A stretch of DNA of 33,309 bases, from assembly GCA_903864515.1 (NCBI GenBank), contig CAIPFZ010000006.1, positions 1 through 33,309 of the forward strand. Reading direction: 5' to 3'. The DNA comes from an uncultured bacterium. Its GTDB lineage: Bacteria; Patescibacteriota; Minisyncoccia; Phycocordibacterales; CAIZLB01. The first letter of the stretch is position 1, and each line of letters starts with the position of its first letter. The notes beneath the pieces were generated by a model. It searched no databases, had not been told where the DNA came from, and worked only from the letters and a program-made list of their open reading frames with translations. Position numbers and translations under genes: made by a program. Shown piece by piece: positions 15,421 to 23,100 of this stretch.

Positions 15421-16407
15421 TTAATGTTTACCTATTCTTAAAACTTTTTCTTTATCAGAAATAATTAATTCCACATCTCCACCAATAGGGAATGTAATCA
15501 TAGGGTCTGTGTGTCCGAAGTCTACATTTGCCAATATGGGAATATTAGATAATTCTTTTTTTGTTTTGACTATTTTTATCAATTGGTCAATTTTTATTAC
15601 ACTTGCGTTTTGAAAACGTCCTATAACAATACCTTTTACTTCATTAAAATTTGGAAGATGAATAATGGATTGTAGATCACGTTCAAAATTAACTACCTTG
15701 GAGTCGCTATCATCTTCTAAAAACAAAATGGCACCAGATATATCTGGAAAGAATTCTGTTCCCTGAAGAAGATTGAAGGTACAAAGGTTCGCTCCGAGAA
15801 TTTTTCCTGTTGCTGAACCTTTGTTTATTACCCACCATCCATCATTTGTAAATAGTTTTCGCTTTTCTTGTTCAGGAAACCAGCCATCGTCACTCCATGA
15901 CTCACTTGGTACAACAGTAAATTCTTCTTTATTTAATATACATTTTTTAAAATATTCTAGTGTATAGTCAAAATACAGTTTCTGTCCAAAGGTTGAATAG
16001 TCTGGTCCGGAATATGTAACTAACCCAGTTTTTGCATAGATGGCATTTTGCAATGCTGTTATGTCTGAATAGCCCACAAATATCTTTGGATTATTTCTTA
16101 CAATATCCCAATCTATATAACGAAGTAGTTGATTAGAATTAAATCCTCCAAAAGCTGTAAATATCCCTTTGATATTTTTATCCAAAAAAGCATCGTGCAA
16201 ATCATTAATTCTTGACTCTATACTTGAAGAATCAAATTCATTCACCTCATTGGCATTTTTACCAAAAGAAACTTCTAAGCCCATTTCAGTAAATCTCTCA
16301 CGTGCAATAATCTTTACATTTTCAGATATAAAGTTCATTGAATCAGATGGTGCTATCACCACAATTTTATCACCCCTCTTTAATTTTTCTGGGAAGATTG
16401 ATTCCAT
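15421..16407 (-). CDS. S66-family LD-carboxypeptidase / MccF-like protein
   Basis: The 328-residue protein belongs to peptidase family S66, which contains cytoplasmic LD-carboxypeptidases of murein recycling and the microcin C self-immunity hydrolase MccF. Visible features are the N-terminal KRGDKIVVIAPSDS, the FTAFGGFNSNQLLRYIDW segment, the nucleophile Ser in GYSDITAL, the acidic LEDDSD region and the His in DFGHTDPMITFPIG. The length and the GWW..KGSATGKILGANLCTF segment look more like the MccF branch than LdcA. With the LMW-phosphatase-like gene it forms a two-gene operon. Function could be peptide-nucleotide detoxification or wall recycling. Confidence 0.88.
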   Translation of the reverse strand: MESIFPEKLKRGDKIVVIAPSDSMNFISENVKIIARERFTEMGLEVSFGKNANEVNEFDSSSIESRINDLHDAFLDKNIKGIFTAFGGFNSNQLLRYIDWDIVRNNPKIFVGYSDITALQNAIYAKTGLVTYSGPDYSTFGQKLYFDYTLEYFKKCILNKEEFTVVPSESWSDDGWFPEQEKRKLFTNDGWWVINKGSATGKILGANLCTFNLLQGTEFFPDISGAILFLEDDSDSKVVNFERDLQSIIHLPNFNEVKGIVIGRFQNASVIKIDQLIKIVKTKKELSNIPILANVDFGHTDPMITFPIGGDVELIISDKEKVLRIGKH

Positions 16408-16418
16408 ATTAGACTTGT

Positions 16419-16490
16419 TTTTGCGGAGGCAGAATCGCGATTGCTTCGAAATCTATTCTGCACTCTCGCAAAATATAGTCGCTGCGCTCC
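16419..16490 (-). other. Structured element downstream of tRNA-Ser(ACU), ending in a copy of the tRNA 3' end
   Basis: On the minus strand the tRNA is followed by CGCAAAATA pairing with TATTTTGCG, then GCAGAAT-a-GATT...AATC-gcg-ATTCTGC, with TTCGAA in its loop. It then ends with CCTCCGCAAAA, an 11-nt exact copy of the tRNA 3' end plus flank (TTTTGCGGAGG at 16419-16429 and 16494-16504 on the plus strand). A closing stem GGAG(c)GCAG with CTGCCTCC is also possible. There is no ORF here. It may be a reduced relative of the element at 18148-18282. Confidence 0.5.
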
Positions 16491-16498
16491 TTATTTTG

Positions 16499-16585
16499 CG
16501 GAGGATGTGAGATTCGAACTCACGGGCCTGTTTCCAAGCCGACAGTTTAGTAAACTGTTGATTTAAGCCACTCATCCAATCCTCC
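16499..16585 (-). tRNA. tRNA-Ser, anticodon ACU (unusual)
   Basis: An 87-nt long-variable-arm tRNA: acceptor GGAGGAT/ATCCTCC, discriminator G (as in Ser), a short D-stem GAT/ATC, a variable arm around GGCTTGGAAACAGGCC and T-arm GTGAG-TTCGAAT-CTCAC. The anticodon arm is ACAGT-TTACTAA-ACTGT, giving anticodon ACU (16549-16551). The whole arm is a perfect 17-nt palindrome, so the reading frame of the loop is unambiguous. A serine tRNA with A34 is not expected in bacteria; a normal tRNA-Ser(GCU) is present at 18031. It could be a pseudo-tRNA or a real isoacceptor. Confidence 0.75.
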
Positions 16586-16641
16586 GTACAAAGGGCAGTA
16601 TATCGTATATTTTGAATATTTCAAAATTTTTCATTTACCCC

Positions 16642-16647
16642 TATAAT
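16642..16647 (+). promoter_or_regulatory. -10 box of ung
   Basis: A perfect TATAAT is 7 nt before the ung ATG, so the transcript is likely leaderless. A weak -35 (TTTCAA) lies 17 nt upstream. Confidence 0.65.
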
Positions 16648-16654
16648 ACGGGGA

Positions 16655-17341
16655 ATGGAGCAAAAGAATGTAAAAATTGAGGAATCTTGGAAGGCGGTAC
16701 TTAACAATGAGTTTTCCAGGTCCTATTTCAAAGACTTGTCTAATTTTGTTAAGGAAGAATATAAGACCGGGGTTGTTTATCCAAAACCTCAAAACGTTTT
16801 CAGGGCATTTGAGCTCTGTCCATTTCAAGATACTAAGGTGGTGATTATTGGACAGGATCCATATCATGGTCAGGGTCAAGCGAACGGCCTTTGCTTTGCG
16901 GTTGGGGGAGAGGGGCAACCAGAAATTACCATACCTCCATCTCTGCAAAACATCTTTAAAGAAATTGAAAGCGATTTAGGTTTTGCGCCAGATAGGAATG
17001 GTGATCTTTCACGATGGGCAAAACAAGGTATTTTACTTTTAAATGCTACATTAACCGTACGTGCAAACACACCTGGTTCTCATCAGAAAAAGGGGTGGGA
17101 GGAATTTACAGATTCAGTGATTGAGAAGCTGTCACATGAGAAGGAGAATATAGTATTTATCCTATGGGGAAATTATGCAAAGAAAAAAGGCGAGAAGATT
17201 GATAGAGCTAGACACTTGGTTCTTGAAGCTCAACATCCTTCGCCATTTTCTGCTTATAATGGATTCTTTGGTTCCAAGCATTTTAGTAAGACCAATAAGT
17301 ATTTGAGAGATAAGGGATTAGGGGAGATAGATTGGAAATAG
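16655..17341 (+). CDS. ung: Uracil-DNA glycosylase, family 1
   Basis: UNG removes uracil from DNA as the first step of base-excision repair. The 228-residue protein has the catalytic motif GQDPYHG (66-72, Asp68 activates water), the uracil-binding segment NGLCFAV with PPSLQNIFKEIESDLG, and LLLNATLTVRANTPGSHQKKGW. The DNA-intercalation loop is HPSPFSA (194-200). Length and motifs are standard. It is transcribed alone from a TATAAT box 7 nt before the ATG. A spurious reverse-strand ORF overlaps its 5' half. Confidence 0.97.
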   Translation: MEQKNVKIEESWKAVLNNEFSRSYFKDLSNFVKEEYKTGVVYPKPQNVFRAFELCPFQDTKVVIIGQDPYHGQGQANGLCFAVGGEGQPEITIPPSLQNIFKEIESDLGFAPDRNGDLSRWAKQGILLLNATLTVRANTPGSHQKKGWEEFTDSVIEKLSHEKENIVFILWGNYAKKKGEKIDRARHLVLEAQHPSPFSAYNGFFGSKHFSKTNKYLRDKGLGEIDWK

Positions 17342-17389
17342 ATTTACAATATTTAAAGCCCCACTTCACTTACCACTACCACTTATGTC

Positions 17390-17641
17390 CTACGCTTCTT
17401 TCTGTAATAGTTCCTCAAATACCTCTGGTTGAAATCCTATAACGATATCACTACCTATTTCAATTACAGGTACACCCATTTGTCCACTTTTCTCTACCAT
17501 TTCTTTTGCTTTAGCTTGGTCCTTTGTCACATCTATATCCTCAAAAGGAACATTATTTTGTTTAAAATAATCTTTTGCGTAGACGCAGAATGGACATGTT
17601 GGTGTTGAGTATACGGTAACTTTCTTATTGTTTGTATTCAT
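17390..17641 (-). CDS. Glutaredoxin-like thiol-disulfide protein
   Basis: The 83-residue protein has a thioredoxin fold with active site C16-P-F-C19 (STPTCPFCVYAKDYF), the cis-Pro segment GQMGVPVIEIGSDIVIGF and a C-terminal helix (VFEELLQKEA). This pattern fits glutaredoxin family proteins of the NrdH/Grx type, which reduce disulfides using glutathione-like thiols or thioredoxin reductase. It follows the ArsR-like gene by 37 nt on the same strand and is probably co-transcribed with it, so its expression may respond to the metal or redox signal sensed by that regulator. Confidence 0.88.
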   Translation of the reverse strand: MNTNNKKVTVYSTPTCPFCVYAKDYFKQNNVPFEDIDVTKDQAKAKEMVEKSGQMGVPVIEIGSDIVIGFQPEVFEELLQKEA

Positions 17642-17678
17642 ATTTTTTGATTATTATTTAATTATATTAAATTGACAG

Positions 17679-17951
17679 CTATTTATGTTTGCAAATGAAG
17701 TTCTTAAGATCTTTAACGAAAGGGTCTTTTGGTATTTCATACCAAATTCTTTTTCCTTCACGTGTGGCAATCACAAGTTTTTCTTTTGACATAACTTGAA
17801 GATGGTGTGACACAATGGCGATACTCATTTTTAACTCTTCCGCCATTTCTCCAACGCATACTTTCTTTTTATTGAAAATAATACATAGGATTTTTAATCT
17901 ACTTTCATCTCCGGCTGTACGCATTAATTTTGCTAATTCATTCAAATGCAT
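17679..17951 (-). CDS. ArsR/SmtB-family transcriptional regulator
   Basis: The 90-residue winged-helix repressor starts MHLNELAKLMRTAGDESRLKILCIIF, followed by VCVGEMAEELKMSIAIVSHHLQVMSKEKLV (recognition helix region) and the wing ATREGKRIWYEI. Cys residues (ILC, VCVGE, ICKHK) could bind metal, but no canonical CxC motif is present, so the inducer is unknown. I chose ATG 17951 rather than the in-frame ATG at 17993, because a consensus promoter (17958-17986) lies over the longer start and places transcription at 17951. A palindrome covers this start, implying autoregulation. The glutaredoxin gene is downstream. Confidence 0.9.
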   Translation of the reverse strand: MHLNELAKLMRTAGDESRLKILCIIFNKKKVCVGEMAEELKMSIAIVSHHLQVMSKEKLVIATREGKRIWYEIPKDPFVKDLKNFICKHK

Positions 17952-17986
17952 GTTTGAATGATATACGATGCAAAACATACTGTCAA
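17939..17986 (-). promoter_or_regulatory. Promoter and palindromic operator of the arsR-glutaredoxin operon
   Basis: On the minus strand TTGACA (17981-17986), exactly 17 nt, then TATCAT (17958-17963), 6 nt before the ATG. A perfect inverted repeat CATTCAAA-6 nt-TTTGAATG (17939-17960) spans the -10 edge and the start codon and resembles ArsR-family operators. Bound repressor would block initiation. Confidence 0.8.
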
Positions 17987-18030
17987 GTCTCATGGCGAAA
18001 GCTATAAAATTATGCTATCTTGATAGTACT

Positions 18031-18119
18031 GGAGACGTGTCGGAGTGGTCTAACGTGCCTCTTTGCTAAAGAGGTGTGCCCTTTAAACGGCACCGAGGGT
18101 TCGAATCCCTCCGTCTCCG
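18031..18119 (+). tRNA. tRNA-Ser, anticodon GCU
   Basis: An 89-nt tRNA with a long variable arm: acceptor GGAGACG/CGTCTCC, discriminator G, anticodon arm CCTCT-TTGCTAA-AGAGG (anticodon 18065-18067), variable arm TGTGCCCTTTAAACGGCACC and T-arm GAGGG-TTCGAAT-CCCTC. It reads AGC/AGU. CCA is not encoded. It is followed by a tRNA-like element that copies its acceptor ends. Confidence 0.95.
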
Positions 18120-18147
18120 CAGTGAACGAATGAAGTGAGCGAACGGA

Positions 18148-18282
18148 GGAGACGAGGAAACTGCTTGAGCAGTTCCGTGAGGGATGAGAAAAGTCTGAGT
18201 ATATCGTGCGAAGCCACTGAAGGTGGCGAGTGCGATACGAAGACTGTACAGGTCCTGTAAGGACCGAATCCTTCCGTCTCCG
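18148..18282 (+). other. tRNA-like structured element derived from tRNA-Ser(GCU)
   Basis: This 135-nt segment starts with GGAGACG (18148-18154) and ends with CGTCTCC plus G (18275-18282), the same 7-bp acceptor stem and discriminator as the tRNA 29 nt upstream. Just inside the 3' end is a T-arm-like hairpin AAGG-ACCGAAT-CCTT, adjoining the acceptor strand as in tRNA. Eighteen nt (18265-18282) match tRNA positions 18102-18119 with one mismatch. Between are ACTGCT-tg-AGCAGT in the D-arm place, and a long rod AGTCT...AGACT enclosing GTAT...ATAC and GCCAC-tgaag-GTGGC with GA/GAA bulges. A GGTCCT-gta-AGGACC hairpin is the last. No anticodon arm can be identified. Reverse-strand ORFs across it are artefacts. 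Confidence 0.65.
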
Positions 18283-18319
18283 TCAAGATAATTTAGTATC
18301 GGTGTGAATTCCAATTAAA

Positions 18320-18850
18320 ATGGAAAATGAAAAAACAACAATCATATTATTTAGAGGACGTCCCGGAGTTGGGAAGAGTGCTGTTTCTGGTGCCTTTGCA
18401 AAAGAATATAGATTAGCGGTACTTAAAAAAGATGATATATATGATTCAGCTGCCACATACATTGAGGATCATGGGGTTAGAAGTAAGATAAGTTATGATT
18501 CTTTGTTTAAGATACTAGAATCTAATATGTCCTCTGGAGTATCATTGGTCCTTGATTATCCTTTTCAAAAAGACGAAGAAGTATTAAAACTTCAAGACTG
18601 GTGTAAAAAGAGGAATGTACATCTTGTTTCTGTGCTAGTCACATGTTCTGATCGGGAGCTTTGGAAAAAAAGATTTAACTTACGCTCGCAAAATCCCTTA
18701 CCAAATCAGCTGATTGTTGATTTTGATGAATTAGAGAGATATTATGGTGAACTATCTTTGAAACCGCTGGAGGATGAAATTGTTATTGATACGGTTGAAT
18801 CTATAGATACTATACTAAAACAACTTAAAATGGTTGAATATAATATATGA
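18320..18850 (+). CDS. P-loop kinase-like NTPase
   Basis: The 176-residue protein has Walker A GRPGVGKS (13-20) at the N-terminus, then KKDDIYD, which resembles the substrate-aspartate region of small-molecule kinases. VSLVLDYPFQKDEE is a Walker B-like strand and WKKRFNLRSQNP a basic lid segment. Overall it looks like an AAA_33/zeta-toxin/chloramphenicol-kinase type phosphotransferase; the substrate is unknown. It ends with TGA. No SD is visible. It heads a same-strand run with the 18880 and 19668 genes, with gaps of 29 and 53 nt. Confidence 0.8.
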   Translation: MENEKTTIILFRGRPGVGKSAVSGAFAKEYRLAVLKKDDIYDSAATYIEDHGVRSKISYDSLFKILESNMSSGVSLVLDYPFQKDEEVLKLQDWCKKRNVHLVSVLVTCSDRELWKKRFNLRSQNPLPNQLIVDFDELERYYGELSLKPLEDEIVIDTVESIDTILKQLKMVEYNI

Positions 18851-18879
18851 GGAATTTATATGTCATAAAACATAATTAA

Positions 18880-19614
18880 ATGCAAAAAATAGAAATAAAA
18901 TTTGAACTTAATAAGGAACTTGATAAGCATGTGATCTGGGATTTTTTAGGACTAGACAAGCCTCCTGTTGGTGGAATAGATTTTGCTGAAAGTATTTTCA
19001 GAGATCATCCGTATTTGATGATACTGAAAGAAAATAACAAATCAGATGAGGAGAATTGGAAAGTGATTTGTGATTATGTTGATGATTTTTATGAAAGAAA
19101 CATTGAAGACTTAAATACATCACTAGAGGCTATACAGAAAGAGTGGAGAAAAGATGAATCTGACTTTTTTGATTATATTAGTTGCATATTCAAGGATCCA
19201 GAAGTTTCAGAAGGGGAATATGCCGGCTATCTGTCAATTATAAATTGTAATCCAAGATTTCTTCACAATAAAACCTTTCAAGTTTTTTATAAACACAAAT
19301 CTGGTACAAATTATGTAATAGCTCATGAAGTTTTGCACTTCTTTTTCTATGATTATGCCAACAAGAGGCATTCTAAGATGTTTGCCGGACTAGATGAAAA
19401 CACAGGTATTTATTGGGATTTAGCGGAATTATTTGATGTAGTAGCTATGTCAGCATCAGATTTCATGTCTAACAGGTATTTTGAAAATATTCATCCATAT
19501 CCAGAGCATGCTAAATATCTTGATGTGGTAAGGAGTATTTGGGATAAGGGACACGATATTGATCGTTGGATTGTTGAATCTTATGAGTATATAAATTCTC
19601 AACCGGTAGCATAA
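18880..19614 (+). CDS. Hypothetical protein with an HExxH zinc-peptidase motif
   Basis: I do not recognise this 244-residue protein as a named family. It contains HEVLH (149-153) in a helix, preceded by a strand (TFQVFYKHKSGTNYVIA), the usual order in zincin peptidases. A possible third ligand is Glu183 in WDLAELFDVV, 30 residues later, which would suit a gluzincin-like site. There is no signal peptide or membrane segment, so it would act in the cytoplasm. The N-terminal half is acidic and helical. Its neighbours are a P-loop kinase and a LMW-phosphatase-like gene on the same strand. Confidence 0.65.
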   Translation: MQKIEIKFELNKELDKHVIWDFLGLDKPPVGGIDFAESIFRDHPYLMILKENNKSDEENWKVICDYVDDFYERNIEDLNTSLEAIQKEWRKDESDFFDYISCIFKDPEVSEGEYAGYLSIINCNPRFLHNKTFQVFYKHKSGTNYVIAHEVLHFFFYDYANKRHSKMFAGLDENTGIYWDLAELFDVVAMSASDFMSNRYFENIHPYPEHAKYLDVVRSIWDKGHDIDRWIVESYEYINSQPVA

Positions 19615-19667
19615 AGTTTAAATATGGACTCCTAGAAAAAACACAATCATTATGATAGTGTGTTTAT

Positions 19668-20105
19668 ATGAAAATATTATTTATCTGCAGAGGTAATGTC
19701 GCAAGAAGTCAGATGGCTGAATCTATATTTAACAATATTATGGATCACACCATGATTTCAACTTCCGCTGGAACTTTGGTTGAAAATAAGGATGGAGAGA
19801 GTAGGGATGGTGTTGCGTTAAAAGACACTAAGGGTGCTGAGAATGTTATTGAATCAATTTCATTGATTGGAATTGATATAGCGGATAATGTTAGAACTCA
19901 ATTAACACCAGAAATATTGGAAGATTGTGACAGAGCGGTGGTTATGGCTGAACCTGAAACAATTCCAGATTATCTACAAAAAAGTGACAAAATGATTTTA
20001 TGGCAAGTGGAAGACCCGAAGGGTATGGATTTAGAAGCGACATCGGAAATAAGGGATCAAATAGAGTCACTGATTCATGACTTGATTGCAGAACTTGATC
20101 TATAG
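19668..20105 (+). CDS. Low-molecular-weight phosphatase-like protein (paralogue B)
   Basis: The 145-residue protein begins MKILFICRGNVARSQMAESIF, with the P-loop C7-RGNVA-R13-S14 of LMW tyrosine phosphatases/arsenate reductases. STSAGT follows the expected strand, DRAVVMAEPETIPDYL is conserved with paralogue A (14948-15412), and VEDPKGMD supplies an Asp-Pro general-acid loop of normal form. A 15-residue charged insert (VENKDGESRDGVALK) follows SAGT. Substrate is unknown; both paralogues could be tyrosine phosphatases or arsenate reductases. Confidence 0.82.
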   Translation: MKILFICRGNVARSQMAESIFNNIMDHTMISTSAGTLVENKDGESRDGVALKDTKGAENVIESISLIGIDIADNVRTQLTPEILEDCDRAVVMAEPETIPDYLQKSDKMILWQVEDPKGMDLEATSEIRDQIESLIHDLIAELDL

Positions 20106-20148
20106 CACAGATTTATTTTTTTATATTACCTAAATATAATATTTGGTA

Positions 20149-20154
20149 TATAAT
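20149..20154 (+). promoter_or_regulatory. -10 box of the 20163 gene
   Basis: TATAAT, 8 nt before the ATG at 20163, so a leaderless transcript is likely. The -35 candidate TTACCT is 17 nt upstream. Confidence 0.6.
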
Positions 20155-20162
20155 TAAAGTAT

Positions 20163-23100
20163 ATGAAAAAAAACTTTTTGATAAATACTCTGTTCTTAAG
20201 TTTTGTATTATTTAATTTCTGTTTAATTAATACAATTCAATTAAATAAAGCAGAAGCTCTTACTCTAATCCAGGAAGATGTCAGTATGCAATTGTACGTC
20301 CATCAAATTAAATTTGATAACAGTACATACAATGTGGGTAGTGATGTCTCTGGCGTGTTTACTTTGTCAAATACCAGTTCTGTCAGCTTGCAAGACTTCT
20401 ATTATACTGTATCCATTGAGGGTTCAGATGATGGGGTCTTGATTGATGAATCTGTAAAGTCTCCCATCTCTTACATAAAAGAAGATTCAAAGAGAGAGAT
20501 AGGCTTTAGATATGGTCTACCAAAAAGTGTCTCTGGTGACAATAAGCTAATAATCAATGTCTATTTACTGGATGGAACTCTTGTTGCATCGGGTTATCAA
20601 ACAATATACATACAAGGTGAGCCTCAGTTTAAAAACATTAAACCACTTGACGTAGTAATATTGAAAAATGACATTGCATATGAAAAAGACTATGGATTGA
20701 TTCTTGAATCAGGTGACGTCTTATCTACTACTTTTAATTTAAGATCTAATACTTCAATATCTGCATCCGTGGGTGTTTTTCAAAAGGATAGTCCAGATGT
20801 TGTTGATTCAAGGGAAGTGGTATTAAAAGATGGGGATAAAAATGGAAAATATACATTGAATATACCAACAGAAAAACTTTCTCCTGGAAAATATGAGGCA
20901 AGAATTGAATTTAAGGCTAGTTCTAGTGATGTATCAATAAGTCCTATAAAAAAAGATTTCATAATGAATGGTCTGATTTCTAATGTAAAGATGATAACTT
21001 CAGATAAGTTTTCTGTTGCAAAAAATGAAAAATTTAATTTGAATGTAAGTTATGAAGGATATGGCGAAACAGAGGATTCAAGTATTAATGAAAAAATGTA
21101 TGGCTCAACTATTGATATTGTTATAAGAAATGAAAATGACATTGAGATATTTTCAATTTCATCACCAATAGATTTAAGTAAATATGATGGTCAGGTGAGT
21201 GTTCCTGTTAAGGCTGGTGATTCTGCCGAGTACTTAAATATATCAGCGGAAATTAAGGACGGTCTTGGTGCCGTGATTGATTCATACTCAAGTACCTTAC
21301 CTTCTCAAATGGAGGTATCTGAAATGTATCCTGAAAAGGAAAATAACTTATTGTATACAATATTAGGAATTCTATTATTGATAGTAATAATTATTGCGAT
21401 CTATTTAATTAGAAAAGGTGGAAGTAAGGTTAGAAGAAAGATGTCTATAGCCGTAATTGCTTTTGTTGTAATGTTTTTATCCACATTCAATAGTGCCTCA
21501 GCGTTCAGTTCCGTTGACGTGTTGTCTGGAGGTGGTTATAACTTATCCAGCTTCTCTGGTTTAAGCATTGTTTCATCACCTTTACCTGGTTCTGTATCCA
21601 ATTATTCTGCAGGTGATACATTTAGTGTTGGATTCAACTTTAAGAATCCAGGAAGACAACCTATGAATATGTATTATTTATTGCCACCAGATCAAAATAG
21701 TTGGAGCGATTGGAGTTTACCTGATATATCTGTGGAGAAAATGATTCCAAGTAGAACTCTAAGTGTAATCTCTGATAAAAAATATAGAGTTCCAAACACA
21801 TCTGGTGTTTACAATTTTACATTCTATGTTGCTTCAAAAATAAATTCATATGATTGTATGGACATAAGAGGTAACAATAGAAGTGCGTGTGAATCTGCTA
21901 AGAAAACTATTATAGGAAGCTATGTTATCAAAAAGATTGTTCAACCAATTACAGTGGAAGCTTCTTATGCGGTAAATTACAACGGCAGTAGCCAGCCAAT
22001 TACAACTACTCAAGCTGTTAGTTGTAATAATGACCACACAGAAGGGGAAAGGGTTTGCGATGACGGTACTCCAGGTGTTTGGAATTGTGAATCAACGCTT
22101 GGCGCATGTACCTTGGGTTCTGTGCCTGTTGCTGGTGGTGTTATAGTTTCAGGAGGTAAGACTGTTTCTGGAACTAAGATTGGAGTTAAAAGTAGTATTC
22201 CGAGTGTGGTTAAGGGGAATAAATTTTATATAGTAACTGATTTACTAAACTCTGATTGGGTAGACAAAGAATACGCTTATACTGAATTTGTCTATGGAAC
22301 AGCTAAAACAAACACATATCAACCATATAGTCGTAAGAGTAATGTACACACAATTTCTTATGATGGTGTTGATACTGTAGTTGCCACAAGTCAGTATGTT
22401 GGTAAGGAATCAAAATTCACAAATGCTAGGGTTACAATTAAGGAGGTGGGTTCCTTGGTTGCGCCCACGGTCTGCAGAAACATTCCTGAGAGTGAAGTTA
22501 AGAGAATGTTTAATACTCCAAACAATTTGAGTTCTGTTCCTATATGTTCTAGTCCTAGATATACTTTATTTTCAAATGGTTTAAATTCTTACAGCTTATC
22601 AGCTAGAACATCTGGTGGTAATAATAGTAGGGGGTCAACAGCGAGTCTTTCACTTAATGTATGCAGTTATTTAACTTCAAATAACGGTGATTCGTTTTAT
22701 GTTCTAATAGACTCTAATGGTACAAGTTGGGTCAGTACAAGATATGACATGTTTTTATTTACTAAGGGAATACCAAAATCTCTTACCTTCTCTAGTCCGT
22801 CTAAAAAATACAATGTCATATCTGGATCTTATGATGGTGGTTGTACCGTGAAATTTTCAAGCGGGCATGCGGGTAAGAAATCTGATTATACGGTGGCGCA
22901 GATGAAAATAATTGAACTTGGTCCTTGGAATAGTAATATGTGTTATTACAGCGGGTTATCTTACCCGTCTAACTTTAACAGAGGAGCTAAGCTTCCAGCA
23001 CTATCACAATGTCAGGATAGTAATGTAATGACTTGTGCAACAGGTAATGCTGAATGGAGATTGAATCAAGGGGGTGGAGTTTGTTCAAGTTTTCTGAGTT

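Noticed and set aside
18066-18314. Two overlapping reverse-strand ORFs with GDGGIRTLGAV-like and RRRRDSNPRCR-like ends
   Set aside because: They run antisense through tRNA-Ser(GCU) and the tRNA-like element. Such peptides are well-known false translations of tRNA genes.
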